A stretch of 64,000 nt of DNA from Streptomyces cathayae (GCF_029760955.1 NZ_CP121682.1:1798001-1862000); one strand, 5' to 3'; positions 7,351 to 17,334 are shown, counted from the stretch's first letter. The notes: generated by a model not told the origin, from the letters alone. Translations and numbers: made by a program.

Positions 7351-9476
7351 GCACCACCGCAGAACTGTTGAAGGGCGCCGCCGCGCTGTTCCCGGACGAG
7401 GTCGTCACGACCTCCCACGTACGCCACTTCGAACTGCCCCTGGGCGCGGGCCGCTTCGCCCTCATCACCCTCGACAACGGGCTGGACCACACCAAGCCGA
7501 CCACCTTCGGCCCCCAGTCGCTGGCGAATCTGGACGCCGCCGTCGACCAGGTCGAGAAGGAGGCCGCGGACGGCGAGATCGTCGGCGTCGGCATCACCGG
7601 CAAGCCGTTCATCTTCGCCGTCGGCGCCGACCTCAAGGGCGTCGAGCTGCTCAAGCGGCACGAGGACGCGCTCGCCATCGGCAAGGGCGGCCACGACGTC
7701 TTCAAGCGGCTGTCGAAGCTCGCCGTGCCCACCTTCGCGTACTACAACGGCGCGGCCATGGGCGGCGGTGTCGAGGTCGGCCTGCACTGCTCCTACCGCA
7801 CGGTGTCCGCGGCCATCCCCGCGTTCTCCCTGCCCGAGGTCTTCCTCGGCCTGGTCCCCGGCTGGGGCGGCTGCGCGCTGCTGCCGAACCTGATCGGCGC
7901 GGACAAGGCCGTCTCGGTCATCATCGAGAACAGCCTCAACCAGAACAAGCAGCTCAAGGGCGTGCAGGTCCACGAACTCGGCATCGCGGACGCGATCTTC
8001 GAGGGCGCCGACTTCCTGGAGCAGTCGCTGATCTGGACGGCGGCCGTCCTCAAGGGCGAGATCGTCGTCGACCGTCCGGTGATCGACCGCGGCGAGGCCT
8101 GGGACCAGGCCGTCGCCAAGGGCCGCTTCATCGCCGACTCCAAGGTGCACGGCGCGGCCCCGGCCGCCTACCGGGCGCTGGACATCATCGCCGCCGCCAA
8201 GGACGGCGACCTCCAGCAGGGCTTCGACGCCGAGGACCAGGCGCTCGCCGACCTGATCATGGGCGGTGAACTGCGGTCCGGCCTCTACGCGTTCAACCTG
8301 GTGCAGAAGCGCGGCAAGCGCCCGGCCGGCGCCCCGGACAAGAACCTGGCGCGTCCGGTCACCAAGGTCGGTGTCGTCGGCGCCGGTCTGATGGCCTCGC
8401 AGCTCGCGCTGCTGTTCCTGCGTCGTCTCGAGGTGCCGGTCGTGCTGACCGACATCGACCAGGAGCGCGTCGACAAGGGCGTGGGCTACGTCCACGCCGA
8501 GATCGACAAGCTGCTCGGCAAGGGCCGCATCAACCAGGACAAGGCCAACCGCCTCAAGGCGCTGGTCACCGGTGTGCTGGACAAGGCCGAGGGCTTCGCG
8601 GACGCCGACTTCATCATCGAAGCGGTCTTCGAGGAGATGGGCGTCAAGCAGAAGGTGTTCGCCGAGGTCGAGGCGGTCGCCCCGGCGCACGCGATCCTCG
8701 CCACCAACACCTCCTCGCTGTCGGTGTCCGAGATGGCGTCGAAGCTGAAGCACCCCGAGCGGGTCGTCGGCTTCCACTTCTTCAACCCGGTCGCGATCCT
8801 GCCGCTGCTCGAGATCGTCCGCGGTGAGCAGACCGACGACGCCTCGCTGGCCACGGCGTTCGGTGTCGCCAGGAAGCTGAAGAAGACCGCGGTGCTGGTC
8901 AAGGACGCCCCGGCGTTCGTGGTGAACCGCATCCTGACCCGCTTCATGGGCGAGATCCAGAACGTCATCGACGAGGGCACCCCGGTCGAGGTCGCCGAGA
9001 AGGCGGTCGAGCCGCTCGGTCTGCCGATGTCCCCGCTGGTGCTGCTGGAGCTGGTCGGCCCGGCGATCGGGCTGCACGTGTCCGAGACGCTCCACCGGTC
9101 CTTCCCCGAGCGTTTCACGGTCTCCCCGAACCTCAAGAAGGTCGTCGAGGCGGGCAAGCGCGGCTTCTACGTCTACGACAGCGGGAAGCCCGAGCTGGAC
9201 CCGGAGGTCGCCGCGCTGCTCGAGCAGGGCGACACCGTCCTCACCGAGGAGCAGGTGCGGGCGCGGGTGCTCGACGCGGTGGCGCAGGAGATCGGGCTGA
9301 TGCTCGACGAGGGCGTCGTCGCCGAGGCGCAGGACATCGACCTGTGCCTGATCACGGGCGCCGGCTGGCCCTTCCACCTGGGCGGCATCACGCCGTACCT
9401 GGACCGCGAGGGTGTCTCCGAGCGCGTCAACGGCAAGCGGTTCCTGGCCCCGGGCGTGGCGAGCGTCCCGGCCTGA
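7347..9476 (+). CDS. fadB: Multifunctional enoyl-CoA hydratase / 3-hydroxyacyl-CoA dehydrogenase
   Basis: 709 residues, starting at a GTG that overlaps the thiolase stop (GTGA). The first 320 residues are a crotonase domain: GKPFIFAVGADLKGVE forms the oxyanion-hole strand and AAMGGGVEVGLHC, then PEVFLGLVPGWGG, hold the catalytic region. Residues from about 335 form the NAD-binding Rossmann domain (VGVVGAGLMASQLA), with VGFHFFNPV carrying the catalytic His region, followed by C-terminal 3-hydroxyacyl-CoA dehydrogenase domains (VNRILTRFMGEI; LLELVGPAIGLHV). It performs hydration and oxidation steps between acyl-CoA dehydrogenase and thiolase. Coupled to the thiolase gene and followed by a strong terminator, so the operon is two genes. 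Confidence 0.93.
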   Translation: MSTTAELLKGAAALFPDEVVTTSHVRHFELPLGAGRFALITLDNGLDHTKPTTFGPQSLANLDAAVDQVEKEAADGEIVGVGITGKPFIFAVGADLKGVELLKRHEDALAIGKGGHDVFKRLSKLAVPTFAYYNGAAMGGGVEVGLHCSYRTVSAAIPAFSLPEVFLGLVPGWGGCALLPNLIGADKAVSVIIENSLNQNKQLKGVQVHELGIADAIFEGADFLEQSLIWTAAVLKGEIVVDRPVIDRGEAWDQAVAKGRFIADSKVHGAAPAAYRALDIIAAAKDGDLQQGFDAEDQALADLIMGGELRSGLYAFNLVQKRGKRPAGAPDKNLARPVTKVGVVGAGLMASQLALLFLRRLEVPVVLTDIDQERVDKGVGYVHAEIDKLLGKGRINQDKANRLKALVTGVLDKAEGFADADFIIEAVFEEMGVKQKVFAEVEAVAPAHAILATNTSSLSVSEMASKLKHPERVVGFHFFNPVAILPLLEIVRGEQTDDASLATAFGVARKLKKTAVLVKDAPAFVVNRILTRFMGEIQNVIDEGTPVEVAEKAVEPLGLPMSPLVLLELVGPAIGLHVSETLHRSFPERFTVSPNLKKVVEAGKRGFYVYDSGKPELDPEVAALLEQGDTVLTEEQVRARVLDAVAQEIGLMLDEGVVAEAQDIDLCLITGAGWPFHLGGITPYLDREGVSERVNGKRFLAPGVASVPA

Positions 9477-9493
9477 CCGGCCGGCCCTGACAG

Positions 9494-9537
9494 GGGGCGG
9501 GCCGCACGGTGACGATCCGTGCGGCCCGCCCCTTTTT
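9494..9537 (+). terminator. Intrinsic terminator after fadAB
   Basis: A 16-bp stem (9494-9509 with 9517-9532) and a 7-base loop are followed by a run of five T. This is a textbook rho-independent terminator, 17 bases after the fadB stop. Confidence 0.93.
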
Positions 9538-9589
9538 CGGCACGGGCTCTCGGCACGGGCTCTCGGCACGGGTTCTCGGCACGGGAGCA
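9538..9589 (+). repeat. 13-bp tandem repeat, about 3.7 units
   Basis: The unit CGGCACGGGCTCT is repeated at 9538, 9551 and 9564 (one mismatch), with a partial fourth unit at 9577. It begins right after the terminator T-run and is non-coding. Confidence 0.85.
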
Positions 9590-9757
9590 GCGAGTGGGTC
9601 GCCGTACGGTCCGACCGCGTGGGCGTCCGGGTCACACCTCGCGCCATGCCGTCAGGGCCAGGCCCGGCTCGTCCTTGCGGCGGGCGAGCCGGAGGGAGCC
9701 GGCGGAGCAGGGCGGCGGGCGTCTCGGGCGGGGGCCGTTTCGTGGAATTCTGGACGC

Positions 9758-10132
9758 ATGGACCACAGCGTCGCCGCCCTGCTCGTGATCGTCGACTCCG
9801 CGAACGTCGTCGGGTCGGTGCCCGACGGGTGGTGGCGGGACCGCCGGGGTGCCGCGGAGCGGCTGCGGGACCGGCTGGCCTCCCGGGGGCTGCCCGGCCG
9901 TCCGGGGCCGGTGGAGATCGTCCTGGTGGTGGAGGGCGCGGCGCGGGGTGTGGAGTCGGTGCCCGGGGTGCGGGTGGAGGCGGCACCGGGCAGCGGCGAC
10001 GACCGCATGGTCGACCTGGTGGCCGAGGCGGGTGAGCGCCCGGTCCTGGTCGTCACCGCCGACCGCGGACTGCGCCGCCGGGTGACCGCCCTGGGCGCCA
10101 CCGTGACCGGCCCCCGGGCCGTCCACCCCTGA
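9758..10132 (+). CDS. Small NYN/PIN-like domain protein
   Basis: 124 residues. The N-terminal LLVIVDSANVVGS carries the Asp and Asn that start NYN/PIN-type nuclease domains. The middle has IVLVVEGAAR, and the C-terminal half GSGDDRMVDLV and VLVVTADRGLRRRV supply the remaining acidic residues expected for metal binding. Streptomyces copies are often annotated as NTP pyrophosphohydrolase, for which I see no signature. The probable role is RNA cleavage or processing in the cytosol, inferred from fold motifs only. ATG at 9758; no clear Shine-Dalgarno. It is convergent with the amino acid permease and stands alone. Confidence 0.7.
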   Translation: MDHSVAALLVIVDSANVVGSVPDGWWRDRRGAAERLRDRLASRGLPGRPGPVEIVLVVEGAARGVESVPGVRVEAAPGSGDDRMVDLVAEAGERPVLVVTADRGLRRRVTALGATVTGPRAVHP

Positions 10133-10156
10133 CCGCCGTCGCCGGGGCCGTACGGG

Positions 10157-11680
10157 TCACCGGAAGGCCGGGCCCGGCGGCTTGCCGGGCCGGCCGGAGT
10201 CGGCCTCCTCCTCCCGGCCCAGGCGGCTGTGGCTCCGGCTGTAGAGGAAGTAGAAGACGAAGCCGAGCACCATCCAGAGGCCGAACCGGAGCCAGGTCTC
10301 GGCGGGCAGGTTCAGCATCAGCCACAGCGAGGCGGCGACCGACAGGATCGGCAGGAACGGTACCCAGGGCATGCGGAAGGCCCGGGGCAGGTCGGGGCGG
10401 GTGCGGCGCAGGATGATCACACTGAGCGCGACGATCACGAAGGCGAACAGCGTGCCGATGTTCACCAGCTCGGCGAGTTCCGACAGCGGGGTGAAACCCG
10501 CGACGACCGCGATGATCACGCCGAGCAGGATGGTCGGCCGGTGCGGGGTCCTGAAGCGGGGGTGGACACGGGAGAAGAAGCGGGGCAGCAGACCGTCCCG
10601 GCTCATCGCGAAGAACACCCGGGTCTGGCCGAGCAGCAGGATCATGCAGACGACCGTCAGGCCGATGGCGGCGCCGAAGCTGATGAAGCCGGCGAACCAG
10701 GGATGCCCGGTGGCCTTGAAGGCGTCCGCGAGCGGGGCGTCCACGGACAGCATGGTGTAGTGCTGCATTCCGGTGACGACGATCGACACGGCGACGTACA
10801 GCGCGGTGCAGATGAACAGGGAGCCGAGGATGCCGCGCGGCATGTCCCGCTGCGGGTTCCTGGTCTCCTCGGCGGCCGTGGCGACGATGTCGAAGCCGAT
10901 GAAGGCGAAGAAGACCACCGAGGCCGCCGTGAAGATGCCCATCACTCCGAAGTTGGACGGTGCCCAGCCGAACATCAGCTGGATGAGCGGAGAGTGGAGA
11001 CCGTCACCGGCCGGGACGGGCTGCGCCTTCGGGATGAACGGGTCGTAGTTGTCGGCGGTCACGAAGAAGGCACCGGCGATGATGACGACGAGGACGACGA
11101 TCACCTTGATGGCGACGACGACCGAGGTCACCCGGGCGGACAGCTTCATGCCGAGCACGAGGATGCCGGTGAGGACCAGCACCAGCACGGCGGCGAGGAT
11201 GTCGAAGCCGAAGCCCTCGGCGCCGTCCCGGGTGCCGAGCGCCGCGGGCAGCTGCCAGCCCGCGTTGTCCAGCAGCGAGTGGATGTAGCCGGACCAGCCG
11301 ACGGCCACCACCGCCGTGCCGAGCGCGAACTCCAGGACCAGGTCCCAGCCGATGATCCACGCGGGCAGTTCGCCGAGGGAGGCGTACGAGAAGGTGTAGG
11401 CGGAGCCCGCCACCGGGACGGTGGAGGCGAACTCGGCGTAGCAGAGCGCTGCGAGCGCGCAGACGACGCCGGCCACCACGAAGGACAGGGCCACGGCGGG
11501 TCCGGCGTTGTTCTTGGCGACCGTGCCGGTGAGCACGAAGATGCCGGTTCCGATGATGACGCCGACGCCGAAGACGGTCAGGTCCAGCGCGGAGAGGGAC
11601 TTCTTGAGCGCGTGCTCCGGTTCCTCGGTGTCGCGGATGGACTGCTCGACCTTCTTCGTCCGGAAGAGGGTGTTGGTCAC
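10157..11680 (-). CDS. APC-family amino acid permease
   Basis: 507 residues with about twelve hydrophobic segments, starting with LTVFGVGVIIGTGIFVLTG, the first helix and its glycine-rich substrate loop typical of cationic amino acid transporters of the APC superfamily. FAFIGFDIVATAAEETRNPQRDMPRGI is the conserved helix 6-loop region, though only parts are diagnostic. The GTG at 11680 is chosen because GGGAGG lies 5 bases upstream and the family start (TNTLFRTKKVEQSI) aligns; the frame is open 26 codons further. It is located in the cytoplasmic membrane and probably imports amino acids with protons. The substrate cannot be told from sequence. Confidence 0.9.
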   Translation of the reverse strand: MTNTLFRTKKVEQSIRDTEEPEHALKKSLSALDLTVFGVGVIIGTGIFVLTGTVAKNNAGPAVALSFVVAGVVCALAALCYAEFASTVPVAGSAYTFSYASLGELPAWIIGWDLVLEFALGTAVVAVGWSGYIHSLLDNAGWQLPAALGTRDGAEGFGFDILAAVLVLVLTGILVLGMKLSARVTSVVVAIKVIVVLVVIIAGAFFVTADNYDPFIPKAQPVPAGDGLHSPLIQLMFGWAPSNFGVMGIFTAASVVFFAFIGFDIVATAAEETRNPQRDMPRGILGSLFICTALYVAVSIVVTGMQHYTMLSVDAPLADAFKATGHPWFAGFISFGAAIGLTVVCMILLLGQTRVFFAMSRDGLLPRFFSRVHPRFRTPHRPTILLGVIIAVVAGFTPLSELAELVNIGTLFAFVIVALSVIILRRTRPDLPRAFRMPWVPFLPILSVAASLWLMLNLPAETWLRFGLWMVLGFVFYFLYSRSHSRLGREEEADSGRPGKPPGPAFR

Positions 11681-11759
11681 AGGTACCTCCCACGCTGTGT
11701 CGTCCTCGACGTGGTCGAGAGGGGCGTACCTCGTATGCCCCGGCGTGGGTGCCGTCACG

Positions 11760-11809
11760 CGAACGGGCCGCCCTCACCACTCTTCACAGTGGCACGGGCG
11801 GCCCGTTCG
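11760..11809 (-). terminator. Hairpin between dxs and the permease
   Basis: A 14-bp perfect inverted repeat (11760-11773 with 11796-11809) encloses a smaller stem (CCACT/AGTGG). It lies 20 bases past the dxs stop and just upstream of the permease, so it likely ends dxs transcription. No T-tract is seen. Confidence 0.7.
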
Positions 11810-11828
11810 GGCGCATCGGCGGAGGGGA

Positions 11829-13796
11829 TCAGTCGCGGGCCGGTTCCACCGGGTCGGCGGCGTGTGCCGCGTGAATCCCGTCGTGCGTGCCGTTCGAGCG
11901 GATCCGGGAGGGCGGGAGGCCGCCGTCCAGCTTCGCCACCAGGCCGGTGACCTGACGGGCGATGTCGGGAGCGGTGAGCCCGATCTCCGCCAGGACCTCG
12001 GCGCGGGAGGCGTGGTCGAGGAAGCGCGGCGGGATGCCGAAGTCGCGCAGCGGCACGTCGACGCCGGCGTCGCGCAGGGCCTGCGCGATCGTCGAGCCGA
12101 CTCCGCCGACGCGGGAGTTGTCCTCGACGGTGACGACGACCCGGTGCTTCTCGGCGAGCGGGGCCATGGCCCCGTCGACGGGCTTGACCCAGCGCGGGTC
12201 GACGACGGTGGTGGAGATGCCCTGTTTCTCGAGCAGCCCGGCGATCTCCAGGCACATCGGGGCGAGGGCGCCCACGGAGACCAGCAGCACGTCCGGGGTG
12301 TCGGTGCCGGGCTCACGCAGGAGGTCCATGCCGCCGACGCGTCCCACGGCCGGTACGGCGGGTCCGACCGCGCCCTTGGAGAAGCGGACCACGGTCGGCG
12401 CGTCGGTGACCTCGACGGCCTCGCGCAGCTGGGCGCGGACCTGGTCGGCGTCGCGCGGGGCGGCCAGTCGCAGCCCGGGGACGACCTGGAGGATCGACAT
12501 GTCCCACATGCCGTTGTGGGAGGCGCCGTCGGTGCCGGTGACACCGGCCCGGTCCAGGACGAAGGTGACGCCGCACTTGTGCAGGGCCACGTCCATCAGC
12601 ACCTGGTCGAAGGCGCGGTTGAGGAAGGTGGCGTACACGGCGAAGACGGGGTGCACCCCGCCGTGGGCCAGGCCCGCCGCGGAGACCGCGCCGTGCTGTT
12701 CGGCGATGCCGACGTCGTAGACCCGGTCCGGGAACCGCTTGGCGAACCGGTCGAGGCCGACCGGCTGGAGCATGGCCGCGGTGATGGCGACGACGTCCTC
12801 GCGCTCCTCGCCGAGCTTGACCATCTCCTCGCCGAAGACGGACGTCCAGTCGGCACCGGAGCTGGCGATGGGCAGGCCCGTGTCGGGGTGGATCTTGCCG
12901 ACGGCGTGGAAGCGGTCGGCCTCGTCCGCCAGGGCGGGCTGGTAGCCGCGGCCCTTCTCGGTGAGGCAGTGCACGATGACCGGGCCGCCGAAGCGCTTGG
13001 CGCGGGTGAGGGCGGACTCCAGGGCCTCGATGTCGTGGCCGTCGATGGGGCCGACGTACTTCAGGCCGAGGTCCTCGAACATGCCCTGCGGGGCGATGAA
13101 GTCCTTCAGGCCCTTCTTGGCGCCGTGCAGGGTGTCGTAGAGGGGGCGGCCGACGACCGGGGTGCGCTCCAGGACCTCCTTGGTGCGGGTCAGGAAGCGC
13201 TCGTAGCCGTCGGTGGTGCGCAGGGTCGCCAGATGGTTGGCGAGACCGCCGATGGTGGGCGAGTAGGAGCGCTCGTTGTCGTTGACGACGATGACCAGCG
13301 GGCGGTCCCTGGCGTCGGCGATGTTGTTCAGCGCCTCCCAGGCCATGCCGCCGGTGAGCGCGCCGTCCCCGATGACCGCGACGACGTGGTCGCCGGTCTT
13401 CCTCAGCTGGTTGGCCTTGGCCAGGCCGTCGGCCCAGCCGAGGACCGTGGAGGCGTGGCTGTTCTCGATGACGTCGTGCGCGGACTCGGCCTGCGAGGGG
13501 TAGCCGGAGAGGCCGCCCTTCATCTTCAGCCGGGAGAAGTCCTGGCGGCCGGTCAGCAGTTTGTGCACGTAGGACTGGTGGCCGGTGTCCCAGAGCACCT
13601 TGTCCCTGGGGGATTCGAAGACGCGGTGCAGGGCGATGGTGAGCTCCACCACACCCAGGTTGGGGCCGAGATGGCCACCGGTCTTGGAGACCGCGTCGAC
13701 CAGGAAGGTCCGGATCTCCTCGGCCAGCTGGCTCAGCTCCTCCGCGGTGAGCCGGTCCAGATCGCGCGGTCCCCTGATACGGGTCAGCAGCGGCAC
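11829..13796 (-). CDS. dxs: 1-deoxy-D-xylulose-5-phosphate synthase
   Basis: 655 residues, full length. It condenses pyruvate and glyceraldehyde-3-phosphate with thiamine diphosphate, the first step of the MEP isoprenoid route. Seen: [14 protein letters not shown] and [15 protein letters not shown] near the N-terminus, the thiamine-binding stretch from [16 protein letters not shown] to [17 protein letters not shown], and in the C-terminal half [13 protein letters not shown] plus a transketolase C-terminal domain ([14 protein letters not shown]). The GTG start has AAGGAGG 5 bases upstream. Matches SCO6013 from memory. It is the only MEP gene in the window; a mevalonate-type HMG-CoA reductase is present at 52.2 kb. 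Confidence 0.96.
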   Translation of the reverse strand: MPLLTRIRGPRDLDRLTAEELSQLAEEIRTFLVDAVSKTGGHLGPNLGVVELTIALHRVFESPRDKVLWDTGHQSYVHKLLTGRQDFSRLKMKGGLSGYPSQAESAHDVIENSHASTVLGWADGLAKANQLRKTGDHVVAVIGDGALTGGMAWEALNNIADARDRPLVIVVNDNERSYSPTIGGLANHLATLRTTDGYERFLTRTKEVLERTPVVGRPLYDTLHGAKKGLKDFIAPQGMFEDLGLKYVGPIDGHDIEALESALTRAKRFGGPVIVHCLTEKGRGYQPALADEADRFHAVGKIHPDTGLPIASSGADWTSVFGEEMVKLGEEREDVVAITAAMLQPVGLDRFAKRFPDRVYDVGIAEQHGAVSAAGLAHGGVHPVFAVYATFLNRAFDQVLMDVALHKCGVTFVLDRAGVTGTDGASHNGMWDMSILQVVPGLRLAAPRDADQVRAQLREAVEVTDAPTVVRFSKGAVGPAVPAVGRVGGMDLLREPGTDTPDVLLVSVGALAPMCLEIAGLLEKQGISTTVVDPRWVKPVDGAMAPLAEKHRVVVTVEDNSRVGGVGSTIAQALRDAGVDVPLRDFGIPPRFLDHASRAEVLAEIGLTAPDIARQVTGLVAKLDGGLPPSRIRSNGTHDGIHAAHAADPVEPARD

Positions 13797-13963
13797 CCGT
13801 GCCTCCTTGCAGTAGAGCTGATCGAGCTGTTGCCGGGCTCGACGAGTCTAATGTTCGCCTCCGGCGCCCGGCGTCCGGCCCGTGCGTCATAGCTCACGCG
13901 GTCCGGCCTCGCCCGGGTCCGAAGCGCCCGTGCCGGGCCGTGGGGAAACCATGGGCCGAAAGG

Positions 13964-15253
13964 CTAGGCGCGGCCCGCGGTCTTCTGCGTCTTGCGGGTG
14001 ATCGCGTCGATGACGACGGTCGCCAGCAGCACACCACCGGTGATCATGTACTGCACCGGCGAGGCGATGCCCTCGAGGGCGAGGCCGTACTGGATGGAGA
14101 CGATCACCAGGACACCGAGGAGCGCGTTCCAGGTGCGGCCCCGGCCGCCGAAGAGGGACGTACCGCCGATCACGGCCGCGGCGATGACGTTCATCAGGAA
14201 CTCACCGGTGCCCGCGCCCTGGTTGGCGGAGGCGATCTTCGAGGCGACGAAGAGGCCGCCGATCGCGGCGAAGGTGCCGGCGATCGCGAAGACCGAGATC
14301 CGGACCATCTCCACGTTGATACCGGCACGGCGGGACGCCTCGACGCTGCCGCCGAGCGCGAAGACCTTGCGGCCGTAGGCGGTGCGGCGGAGCAGGAAGT
14401 CGGTGAACACCAGCACCGCGAGGAAGATCACCACGGCGAGCGGCAGACCCTTGTGCTGGTTGTAGACGATCGCCACGGCGAAGGAGACGACGGCCAGCAG
14501 CACCGTGCGCACGATGATGTCGTTCAGCGGGCGCGAGGGGATACCGGCGGCCTCGCGGCGGCGGTTGCCCAGGAACGCGGTGAGGAAGTACCCGACCACG
14601 GCCACCAGGGCGAGGCCGTAGGCGGCCGCGACATCGGTGAAGTAGTAGCTGGTGAACTTGCCGACGACGCCTTCGCTGTCCAGGTTGATGGTGCCGTTGC
14701 TGCCGAGTATCTGCAGCATGAAGCCCTGCCAGAACAGCAGGCCGGCCAGCGTCACGGCGAAGGCCGGAACGCCGATGCGGGCGAAGACGAAGCCGTGGAT
14801 GGCGCCGGCCGCCGTGCCGGTGAGGATGGCCAGCACCAGGGCCAGCCACTCGTTCATCCCGTGGGTGACGCTCAGCACCGCGAAGGCGGCGCCCGCGACA
14901 CCACTGACCGAACCGACCGACAGGTCGATCTCGCCGAGCAGCAGGACGAAGACGATACCGACGGCGATCATGCCCGTGCCGACCATGGCCACGGACATGT
15001 CGGAGAAGTTGCCGGCGGTGAGGAAGTTGGAGTTCAGGCCGGTGAAGATGGCCCAGATGATCACCAGGCCGATGATGACGGGGACGGACCCGAGGTCGCC
15101 GGCCTTCATCTTCCGCTTGAACTCGCCGATGTAGCCGGCGAAGCCCTGTTCGCGGACCAGCAGCCGGGGGTCGACGGCGGTGACCGCCGCGGCGGCCGCC
15201 TCGGTGTTCTCGACCGTGTCGGCGGTGGGCGTCGAGGTCTTTTCGGTGCTCAC
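13964..15253 (-). CDS. xylH: Xylose ABC transporter permease
   Basis: 429 residues with about ten hydrophobic segments after an N-terminal cytosolic stretch of around 60 residues. The BPD_transp_2 family signature is visible: GEIDLSVGSVSGVAG (helix-associated conserved acidic motif), RRTAYGRKVFALGGSVEASRRAGI, and GGTSLFGGRGR near the end. It forms the membrane channel of a sugar importer with XylG and XylF. The GTG start overlaps the xylG stop, so the two are translationally coupled. Neighbouring rok7B7 supports xylose as substrate, as in S. coelicolor SCO6011-6009; ribose or other pentoses remain possible by sequence alone. Confidence 0.9.
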   Translation of the reverse strand: MSTEKTSTPTADTVENTEAAAAAVTAVDPRLLVREQGFAGYIGEFKRKMKAGDLGSVPVIIGLVIIWAIFTGLNSNFLTAGNFSDMSVAMVGTGMIAVGIVFVLLLGEIDLSVGSVSGVAGAAFAVLSVTHGMNEWLALVLAILTGTAAGAIHGFVFARIGVPAFAVTLAGLLFWQGFMLQILGSNGTINLDSEGVVGKFTSYYFTDVAAAYGLALVAVVGYFLTAFLGNRRREAAGIPSRPLNDIIVRTVLLAVVSFAVAIVYNQHKGLPLAVVIFLAVLVFTDFLLRRTAYGRKVFALGGSVEASRRAGINVEMVRISVFAIAGTFAAIGGLFVASKIASANQGAGTGEFLMNVIAAAVIGGTSLFGGRGRTWNALLGVLVIVSIQYGLALEGIASPVQYMITGGVLLATVVIDAITRKTQKTAGRA

Positions 15254-16032
15254 TTGCTGACCTCCCCGTTGGTGCGCGCCGCACGGCGGGTCACGGCGTT
15301 CTCCGTGGCTCCGGTGATGGCGGAGATGATCTCTTCCTGAGAGGTCGACTTGACCTCGAAGGTGCCGTTGTTGCGCCCGAGGCGCAGCACGGCGACCTTG
15401 TCCGCGACGGCCTTGACATCGGCCATGTTGTGGCTGATGAGGATGACCGCGTGGCCCCGCTCGCGCAGCCGCTCGACCAGGTCGAGGACCTGCGCGGTCT
15501 GCTCGACGCCGAGGGCGGCGGTCGGTTCGTCGAGGATCACCAGCTTGGGCTCGCCGAGCATGGACCGGGCGATGGCCACGACCTGGCGCTGACCGCCGGA
15601 GAGCGAGGCGATCGGGATCCGGACGCTGGGGATGCGGATCGACAGGGTGTCGAGGAGCTCGCGGGAGCGGCGCTCCATCTCCACCTCGTCCAGGACGCCG
15701 CGCTTGCGGATCTCCCGGCCCAGGTAGAGGTTGCCGACGACGTCGATGTTGTCGCACAGCGCGAGGTCCTGGTAGACCGTCGCGATGCCCAGACTCTGGG
15801 CGTCGTGCGGCTTGTTGATCTGGACGGCCTTGCCGTCCCACTCGATGACACCCTCATCGATGGGGTGCACGCCGGCAATCGTCTTGACCAGCGTGGATTT
15901 ACCGGCGCCGTTGTCGCCGACCAGGGCGACCACCTCACCGGCGCGGACCTCAAGCTCTACGTCGGTGAGCGCCTGGACGGCACCGAAACGCTTGGAGACC
16001 CCGCGCAACGCCAGCACGGGCGTAGCGGACAC
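15250..16032 (-). CDS. xylG: Xylose ABC transporter ATP-binding protein
   Basis: 260 residues, a single ABC domain, whereas many sugar ATPases of this class have two; single-domain forms are usual in this actinobacterial operon. Walker A is GDNGAGKST, the signature is SLSGGQRQ, Walker B VILDEPTAALG and the switch His is in ILISHNM. Start choice: AAGGAG lies 9 bases before the GTG at 16032; the ATG three codons upstream (16041) abuts the Shine-Dalgarno directly and is unlikely. It energises xylose uptake at the membrane. The gap from xylF is 189 bases with two hairpins, which may lower expression relative to the binding protein. Confidence 0.92.
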   Translation of the reverse strand: MSATPVLALRGVSKRFGAVQALTDVELEVRAGEVVALVGDNGAGKSTLVKTIAGVHPIDEGVIEWDGKAVQINKPHDAQSLGIATVYQDLALCDNIDVVGNLYLGREIRKRGVLDEVEMERRSRELLDTLSIRIPSVRIPIASLSGGQRQVVAIARSMLGEPKLVILDEPTAALGVEQTAQVLDLVERLRERGHAVILISHNMADVKAVADKVAVLRLGRNNGTFEVKSTSQEEIISAITGATENAVTRRAARTNGEVSK

Positions 16033-16105
16033 GTGAACCATCTCCTTCGCCGCCTGACCCGGCGGGAGGTTGTGCAGAAGCAGTTTGGGGGGTGTTCCGA
16101 CCGGC

Positions 16106-16198
16106 GCCCCGCGTAGCTTGCGGGGCTGGTGTGTGCGGGGCGCCGGCGGAGTTCGCGGCAGTCCGTCCCGTACGGGAGCCCGGTGCGGACTCCCGTAC
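16106..16198 (-). promoter_or_regulatory. Hairpins between xylF and xylG
   Basis: Two stems are seen: 9 bp (16170-16178 with 16190-16198) just after the xylF stop, and 7 bp (16106-16112 with 16120-16126). In importer operons such structures often stabilise the binding-protein message and attenuate the rest; that role is inferred. Confidence 0.5.
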
Positions 16199-16221
16199 AT
16201 CTCATGGGACTTCGGGACTGC

Positions 16222-17334
16222 TTACTTCAGACCGATCTTGTCGCAGGCGGCCTTGTACTTGCCCGCGCAGATCTCCTCGACGGTGTAGACGCCGTCCTTG
16301 ATCACGGTGTCGTTGATGTTCTCCTGGGTCAGCGACACGACCGGGACGAGCACGGAGGGAACACCCTTGGTGGTGGGGCTGTCGACCGTGTCCTTGGCGA
16401 CGGAGTCGAGCGACTTGCCCTGGGCGAGCGCGACGGCCATCTCGGCGGCGGCCGCGGCCTCCGGGGCGTACGGCTTGTAGACGCTCATGAACTGCTCGCC
16501 CGTCACGATGCGCTGCACGCCCGCGATCTCGGCGTCCTGGCCGGTGACCGGGACCTTGATGCCGGCGGCCTTCAGGGCGGTGATGATGCCACCCGCCATG
16601 CCGTCGTTGGCGGAGTAGACGCCGACGATCTTGTCCTTGCCGAGGGCGGAGATGGCGCCCTCCATGTTGGCGTTGGCGTTCTCCGGCTTCCACTCCTTGG
16701 TGTCGTACTCGCGGCCGACCTTGACCTTGCCGTCGAGGGCGGCGTGCGCGCCCTCCTTGAACTGGGCGGCGTTCGGGTCGGTGGAGGAGCCGTTCATCAT
16801 GACGATCTGGCCCTTCTTGGCCTTGTCGCCCAGCGCCTCGAGCAGGGCCTCGCCCTGCGTCTTGCCGACGGTCACGTTGTCGAACGAGGTGTAGGCGTCG
16901 ATCGGGCCCTCGGCCAGGCGGTCGTAGGCCACGACCGGGATACCGGCCTCCTTGGCCTTCTTCACCGAGCCGGCGATGGCCTTGGCGTCCACCGCGTCCA
17001 GGATCAGCACGTCGACCTTGTTGGTCACCATCGTGTCGACCTGCTGGTTCTGCAGGCTGGCGTCCTGCTTGGCGTTGGCGTAGATGACCTCGGCCTTGTT
17101 GTTCGTGAGCTCCTTGACCTTCTTCTCGATCAAGGGCTTGTCGAACTTCTCGTACCGCGCGGTCTGGTTCTCCGGCAGGAGCAGACCGACCTTGATGTCG
17201 TCGCCCTTCTTGGCGGCGGACTCGGTCGACTCGCTCTTGCCGCCGGACTCGGCGGCGCTGCCGCAGGCGGCGAGAGAGACGGCCATCGCACCGGCGGCGA
17301 CGGCGACGGCGGCACGGCGCATACGCGTGTTCAC
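16222..17334 (-). CDS. xylF: Xylose-binding lipoprotein
   Basis: 370 residues. A signal peptide with lipobox SLAAC places the lipidated Cys at residue 24; the protein is then anchored outside the membrane. The mature part has periplasmic-binding-protein family 1-type features: VGLLLPENQTARYEKFD, NQQVDTMVTNKVDVLILDAVDAKA split over the N-lobe, IPVVAYDRLAEGPIDAYTSFDN, and GVYSANDGMAGGIITAL. These match XylF/sugar-binding proteins that deliver D-xylose to XylGH. It is the first gene of the operon and is preceded by a palindromic operator 100 bases upstream. Confidence 0.92.
   Translation of the reverse strand: MNTRMRRAAVAVAAGAMAVSLAACGSAAESGGKSESTESAAKKGDDIKVGLLLPENQTARYEKFDKPLIEKKVKELTNNKAEVIYANAKQDASLQNQQVDTMVTNKVDVLILDAVDAKAIAGSVKKAKEAGIPVVAYDRLAEGPIDAYTSFDNVTVGKTQGEALLEALGDKAKKGQIVMMNGSSTDPNAAQFKEGAHAALDGKVKVGREYDTKEWKPENANANMEGAISALGKDKIVGVYSANDGMAGGIITALKAAGIKVPVTGQDAEIAGVQRIVTGEQFMSVYKPYAPEAAAAAEMAVALAQGKSLDSVAKDTVDSPTTKGVPSVLVPVVSLTQENINDTVIKDGVYTVEEICAGKYKAACDKIGLK

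Noticed and set aside
9538..9589. Tandem repeats as a CRISPR array
   Set aside because: Units are contiguous with no spacers.
7266..9986. A roughly 900-codon frame antisense to fadB
   Set aside because: It mirrors the real gene's codon bias; the sense strand encodes a complete multifunctional enzyme with coupled start.
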